This document shows, piece by piece, positions 51,328-54,867 of a stretch of DNA of 54,867 nucleotides. Positions within the stretch are counted from its first letter, which is position 1, and the number at the start of each line of letters is the position of its first letter. A program made the translations under genes and the position numbers. Where the stretch lies: the NCBI RefSeq assembly GCF_000429225.1, contig NZ_AUBL01000030.1, forward strand, positions 1 to 54,867, given 5' to 3'. The notes beneath the pieces are model-generated. The model ran no database searches and was not told the origin of the DNA. It saw only the letters and a list, made by a program, of their open reading frames with translations. This DNA is from Actinomyces dentalis DSM 19115. GTDB taxonomy: Bacteria > Actinomycetota > Actinomycetes > Actinomycetales > Actinomycetaceae.

Positions 51328-52608
51328 GTGGTGACCCAGACCCTGAGACTCGCCCTCGGATCACGCGCGGCCCGGGTGATCGCCTGGGCCGGGCTGGCCG
51401 CGACCTGCTACCCGGCCCTGTGGGGCAAGGACGGCGCCGGCCTGCCCAAGCTCGACGCCTGGATCTACTACCACGCCGTCGCCCAGTGGCACGCGGGCGG
51501 CAGCCTCTACGGCTGGTACGCCAACCCCGCCCAGCACCTGTGGCCCTTCACCTACCCGCCCTTCGCTGCACTGGCGCTGACCCCCCTGACCTGGGGGTCG
51601 GACCGCACCGCCCAGGTGCTGCTCGTGGTGGCCACGCCCCTGTGCGTGGCGGCGACCCTGTGGGCGCTGCTGCGCCGCCTCGGCGCCGCGAAGGACGTGG
51701 CGGCGGGCGCGGCCCCCTGGCTCGCCCTGGCCGCCGTCACGGCGCTGGAGCCGGTGCCCAAGACCATGGAGTACGGGCAGGTCAACGCCCTGCTCATGGC
51801 CCTGGTCGCGCTCGATCTGCTGGCCGTGCCCGAGCGCTCGCGCCTGCGCGGTGCGCTCAGCGGACTGGCGGCGGCCTTCAAGCTCACTCCCGCGATCGCC
51901 GTGCTGGTCCTGCTGGCGCGCCGCGAGTGGCGGGCGGCGGCCACCATGGTCGGCACGGCGACGGCGGTCACGGCCGCCTGCTGGGCGGCGTGGCCCGCCG
52001 AGTCGACCGAGTTCTTCACCCGGGCCATGTGGGACCCGGGCCGGGCCGGCTTCGCCGACTACTCGGGCAACCAGAACCTCAAGGGCGCCGTCGCCCGCTG
52101 GCTGCCCGAAGCGGCCTGGACGCCCGCCTGGGGGCTGTGCGTGCTGGGCGCCGTCGCCGGGGCCTGGCTGCTGCTGCGCCGCCTGGACCGGGTCCGGACC
52201 GGCGGCAGTGCGACCAGCGGGACCGACGGGACCGGGGCCGACGACGGGCTCGTCCTGTGCCTCCAGGTCTGCGTCGCCATGGTGGCCGGGCTGCTCGTCT
52301 CGCCGATCTCCTGGTCCCACCACTGGGTGTGGTGCGCGCCCGCGATTATCGCCCTGGCGGCGGCCGGGCGGCGGTGGCGCGCACCGGGGCTGCTGACGAC
52401 GGCGGGCGCCGGCGCGGCCGTCTTCGTCCTGGCCATGCAGTGGTGGTTCCCCGAGCAGAACCACGTCGAGCAGGACTGGCCCGCCTGGGCCACCGTCGTC
52501 GGCTCGTCCTACACGTGGTGGGCGCTGGCCACCGGGGCGGTCCTGGCCCGGAGCCTGCCCGCCCGCGCCGCGCCCGAGCGCCCCCGCGAGGCGGCGCCGC
52601 AGCCCTGA
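51328..52608 (+). CDS. GT87/DUF2029-type membrane glycosyltransferase
   Basis: Product of 426 residues from GTG 51328. DAWIYYHAVAQWHAGGSLYG and PFTYPPFAALALTPLT are hallmarks of the polyprenyl-phosphate-dependent GT87 (alpha-mannosyltransferase-like) family. About nine to ten membrane segments and VLLARREWRAAAT, SWSHHWVWCAPAII follow. Expected role: adding mannose to lipid-linked or wall polymers outside the membrane. A TACACT box eight bases upstream favours this GTG; a TTG at 51295 lies in the promoter area and is less likely. Confidence 0.83.
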   Translation: MVTQTLRLALGSRAARVIAWAGLAATCYPALWGKDGAGLPKLDAWIYYHAVAQWHAGGSLYGWYANPAQHLWPFTYPPFAALALTPLTWGSDRTAQVLLVVATPLCVAATLWALLRRLGAAKDVAAGAAPWLALAAVTALEPVPKTMEYGQVNALLMALVALDLLAVPERSRLRGALSGLAAAFKLTPAIAVLVLLARREWRAAATMVGTATAVTAACWAAWPAESTEFFTRAMWDPGRAGFADYSGNQNLKGAVARWLPEAAWTPAWGLCVLGAVAGAWLLLRRLDRVRTGGSATSGTDGTGADDGLVLCLQVCVAMVAGLLVSPISWSHHWVWCAPAIIALAAAGRRWRAPGLLTTAGAGAAVFVLAMQWWFPEQNHVEQDWPAWATVVGSSYTWWALATGAVLARSLPARAAPERPREAAPQP

Positions 52609-52634
52609 CGACGGCGGGCCCGGCCCCATAGAAT
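52605..52634 (+). promoter_or_regulatory. promoter of the App1-type phosphatase gene
   Basis: CTGACG (52605-52610), an 18-base spacer and TAGAAT (52629-52634) lie seven bases before the GTG start. The -35 box overlaps the stop codon of the previous gene, so this gene has its own leaderless promoter. Confidence 0.6.
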
Positions 52635-52641
52635 TCGGCTC

Positions 52642-53793
52642 GTGCCCCTCTCCGACATCGCCCGCGCCGCCGAGAACCGGATCTACCGGGACGTCATCCC
52701 CGTGCTCAAGGCGCGCGGCTGGCGCCCCCGGGTCATCGGCTACGAGGGCTACGGCTCGGCGGGCGAGCGGGGCTCCATGGCGCGCGTCCTGGCGCGCATG
52801 CTCATGCGCCCGGCCGACGCCCCCGCGGAGGGGCCCATGTTCCGCTCCGTCCCCGAGGGCCTGCCCACCTCGGCGACGGCGATGCGGGAGATGGCCCTGG
52901 ACACCCTCATCGACGCCCAGCGCGGCTGGCGCCAGTTCATCGACGTGCCCGTGCCCCACCTGCCGGTCACGATCCGCGTGGGCGGCGCCGTCGTGCGCAC
53001 CCGCGCGGACCGCTCCGGCTACATCGACGTCGTCGTGCGCGACCACGGGCTGGGCGCCGGCTGGCACGACGTCGTCATCGACGCCGCCGGGGCCGGACGG
53101 GTGAGCACGCGCGTCCACATCGTCGCCCCGGGCAGCCGCCTGGGGATCGTCTGCGACATCGACGACACGGCCATGGTCACGAACGTGCCGCGCATGTTCA
53201 TCGCCGCCTGGAACCTGCTGGTCAAGAACGCCGCCAACCGCGAGCCCGTGCCCGGGATGGCGACGCTGCTCAACACGGTGAGCGACTCGCACCCCGACGC
53301 CCCCCTCATCTTCGTGTCGACAGGGGCGTGGAACGTGGTGCCGACCCTGCGCTCCTTCTTCAAGAAGAACGGCTTCCCGGCCGCCCCCAAGCTCATGACC
53401 GACTGGGGCCCGACGAACACGGGCTGGTTCCGCTCGGGCATCGAGCACAAGCGCACCGAGCTGCGGCGCCTCATGATCGACCTGCCGGAGGTGAGCTGGC
53501 TGCTCATCGGCGACGACGGCCAGCACGACCCGCTCATCTACTCCGAGGCGGTGCGCGAGCACTCCGACCGGGTGGCGGCGGTGGCGATCCGGCGGCTGAG
53601 CCAGAAGGAGCAGGTGCTCGCCGGCACGCAGTTCGCCCACCCGATGGGCCTGGGGCCGGTGGCGCGCGTGCTGGCCGAATCGGACGTGCCGGTGGTCGTC
53701 GGCCGCGACGGCTACGAGCTGGCCCGGCTGCTGCCCGACTGGATCATGGGGGGCGACGCCCCCGGGGCGGCGGGCGCGGCCCGGTGGTCCTGA
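52642..53793 (+). CDS. App1-type phosphatidate phosphatase-like protein (DUF2183)
   Basis: Product of 383 residues from GTG 52642. An N-terminal beta domain (about 60-150) is followed by the HAD-like DUF2183 domain with DIDDT at 172-176, FVSTGAWNVVPTLRSFF, MTDWGPTNTGWF and WLLIGDDGQHDP. The yeast member App1 is a phosphatidate phosphatase; bacterial activities are less known. No signal peptide or membrane helix is seen. Confidence 0.87.
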   Translation: MPLSDIARAAENRIYRDVIPVLKARGWRPRVIGYEGYGSAGERGSMARVLARMLMRPADAPAEGPMFRSVPEGLPTSATAMREMALDTLIDAQRGWRQFIDVPVPHLPVTIRVGGAVVRTRADRSGYIDVVVRDHGLGAGWHDVVIDAAGAGRVSTRVHIVAPGSRLGIVCDIDDTAMVTNVPRMFIAAWNLLVKNAANREPVPGMATLLNTVSDSHPDAPLIFVSTGAWNVVPTLRSFFKKNGFPAAPKLMTDWGPTNTGWFRSGIEHKRTELRRLMIDLPEVSWLLIGDDGQHDPLIYSEAVREHSDRVAAVAIRRLSQKEQVLAGTQFAHPMGLGPVARVLAESDVPVVVGRDGYELARLLPDWIMGGDAPGAAGAARWS

Positions 53794-53796
53794 CTC

Positions 53797-53910
53797 CGCC
53801 ATCCCGGCGGGCGGCGGGACGCTGTGCTCACCGGTAATCAACCTTCCCCTCACCCACCGCCATCCCCGGCGGGGAGCGGGACGCTCCTCCGTCAAGAAGG
53901 TTATTCAGCG
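53797..53910. repeat. two similar hairpins downstream of the phosphatase gene
   Basis: CCGCCATCCCGGCGG (53797-53811) and CCGCCATCCCCGGCGG (53861-53876), each followed by GGGACGCT. The second is enclosed by AACCTTC (53840-53846) and GAAGGTT (53896-53902). They may end transcription, but lack T-tracts. No gene lies between 53794 and 54669. Confidence 0.5.
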
Positions 53911-54035
53911 GGCTCATGGTGGCGTTCTCCTTGGACCACTTGCGTTCCGCTGGACCACGGCGGTCCGACCGTCGTTCTCGAGGGCGGAGTGCGCGTCCCG
54001 GCGTCCGGGGCGCGGCGGCGCCGGGCGCCGGGGTC

Positions 54036-54190
54036 CGCGAGATCGTCGGGTAACCCGCGAGAATGTCGGGTAACCGCCGAGATCGTCACTTAACCCGCGA
54101 GAACGTCTGCTAGAGGTACGTGCTCGCGGGTTAAGTGACGATCTCGCGGGTCGGGGTACGATCTCGCGGGTTAAGTGACGTGCTCGCGAA
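54036..54190. repeat. cluster of CGCGAGA-(T/A)CGTC sites forming a 28-bp inverted repeat
   Basis: Four forward and four reverse copies of a CGAGAWCGTC-like site lie in 155 bases. The central pair forms arms 54079-54106 and 54118-54145 with one mismatch (core CACTTAACCCGCGAG / CTCGCGGGTTAAGTG) around an 11-base loop. A further copy of the right half lies at 54150-54178. Spacing is irregular and no CRISPR-like pattern is present. Confidence 0.75.
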
Positions 54191-54320
54191 CCGGGGCGCG
54201 TCACGGCATGCGAGACGCCGTCCCACCATGCGAGACGACCGGCGGGGGCGGGGGCGCCGGAACATCTCCCACCACCGCCCGGGCCGCTCCCGACGCCCGA
54301 CCCGCTCATCTACTGCGCCT

Positions 54321-54405
54321 CTTTCCCTCTGCTACGCCCCTCCACCCTTCGCTACGCCTGTTCTTCTCGTACAGTGAAGGGTCAAGAGGCGTAGCAGAGG
54401 GAAAG
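54321..54405. repeat. nested hairpin
   Basis: Outer arms CTTTCCCTCTGCTACGCC (54321-54338) and its exact complement (54388-54405) enclose inner arms ACCCTTC (54344-54350) and GAAGGGT (54376-54382). Additional CTACGCC and GGCGTAGC words repeat nearby. Confidence 0.8.
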
Positions 54406-54556
54406 GGGCGTAGCGGACGCCGCCGGCCCCTCCGAACACCGGACGCGCACGGGACGCATCGAGTCGTGGAACGCCGCCGCCATCCCGCCGGCCCCTCCGG
54501 ACGCCGACCCGTGGGATCGGCCCGGCCCGGCGGGATCGGCCCGGCCCCGGGGTGCG

Positions 54557-54598
54557 TCTCTTAGTGTGGTGGCAATTCCCGCGGGGCTTCCGCCCGGG
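54557..54598 (+). repeat. left end of the IS256-family element
   Basis: CTCTTAGTGTGGTG matches, inverted, the right end at 262-284, and the next bases match the remnant at 21477-21516. About 70 bases separate it from the transposase start. Confidence 0.6.
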
Positions 54599-54669
54599 GT
54601 CGTCGGCACGGGCGGCGGGCATCGTGGGAGCCCTGTTCCTCAGCCAGATTCACAAGGAGTGCACCCACG

Positions 54670-54867
54670 ATGCCCGCCACGAACCAGTCTGCCGTGTCCA
54701 CGCTGATCCGGGAAGTCCTTGCCGACCCGGATCTGGCTCACGATGACGTCTTCCGCCGCCTGCTCCAGGCCGGGCTGCAGGATCTGGTCGACGCCGAGGC
54801 CGCCGCCGTGATCGGCGCGGGGCGCTACGAGCGCACCCCGCATCGCACCAACAGGCGCAACGGCACG
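54670..54867 (+). CDS. IS256-family (Mutator) transposase, N-terminal fragment
   Basis: From ATG 54670 (AAGGAGT upstream) 66 residues are visible before the window ends. They begin MPATNQSAVSTLIREVLADP and end in IGAGRYERTPHRTNRRNGT, the classic IS256-type N-terminus (EAAAVIGAGRYER followed by HRTNRRNG). It is in the same direction as the fragment at the left edge, and the two could be parts of two identical elements or of one element at the closure of a circle. Confidence 0.92.
   Translation, partial: MPATNQSAVSTLIREVLADPDLAHDDVFRRLLQAGLQDLVDAEAAAVIGAGRYERTPHRTNRRNGT

Noticed and set aside
54036-54190. Possible CRISPR array
   Set aside because: The repeated units are only about 12-18 bases, occur in both orientations, and the spacing between them is irregular.

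Overview
The window is very GC-rich with strong third-position GC bias. It carries leaderless GTG/ATG starts, an L,D-transpeptidase with cell-wall-binding repeats, DUF4244/TadE pilin-like genes, FHA/PP2C phospho-signalling genes and a GT87 mannosyltransferase-like protein. Together these point to an actinobacterium, most likely Actinomyces or a close relative (inference). No rRNA or tRNA gene was recognised. The window starts inside the 3' end and stops inside the 5' end of an IS256-family (Mutator) transposase, both on the + strand. It may therefore be a contig broken at two copies of one insertion sequence.

Left part (about 0.3-20.3 kb): a defence island on the + strand. In order it holds a DISARM-type SNF2 helicase (drmD), a large N6-adenine methyltransferase (drmMI-like), a TIR-like protein, a SLATT/DUF4231 membrane protein, a giant DEAD/DEAH-DUF1998 helicase with several zinc clusters and a Vsr-like nuclease-type segment, and a UvrD-type helicase with a RelE/ParE-like N-terminus. 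drmD-drmMI is the known class 1 DISARM pair. No separate drmA, drmB or drmC is seen. Their place is taken by one 2221-residue protein plus the UvrD protein, with a TIR-SLATT cassette (predicted cell-suicide effector) inside the operon. A phd/relE module sits between the SLATT and giant-helicase genes; its toxin is cut by a nonsense codon, and a decayed copy of the 5' end of the giant helicase lies beside it.

Middle part (about 20.3-26.7 kb): a junkyard of repeats and toxin-antitoxin genes. It holds higBA, mazEF-like genes, a frameshifted antitoxin, an IS256 end remnant, three copies of a 140-280 bp dispersed repeat, and a second, internally deleted copy of drmD with its own upstream region. 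A 120-bp palindromic element with 22-bp terminal inverted repeats occurs four times in the window, with paired compensatory changes between copies. A pyrimidine-dimer-glycosylase-like gene and a secreted L,D-transpeptidase also lie here.

Right part (about 26.7-53.8 kb): mostly chromosomal-type genes. These are a WD40-like protein, a PEBP-family protein, small membrane proteins, GNAT acetyltransferases, a TetR regulator, an NTF2-like protein, a YdcF/DUF218 protein, a 2'-5' RNA ligase-like protein, a lipoprotein, three Tad/Flp pilin-like genes without their secretion machinery, a SWIM-SNF2 helicase, a cation/proton antiporter, a PP2C-FHA-FHA-DUF2993 operon, an LRV/Q-rich membrane protein, an MFS transporter, a GT87-type glycosyltransferase and an App1-type phosphatase. 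The last 0.9 kb before the right-hand transposase has no gene but holds dense inverted repeats.

All assignments come from reading the sequence and recalling family motifs; no database search was made. Statements about base composition and identity are by eye.
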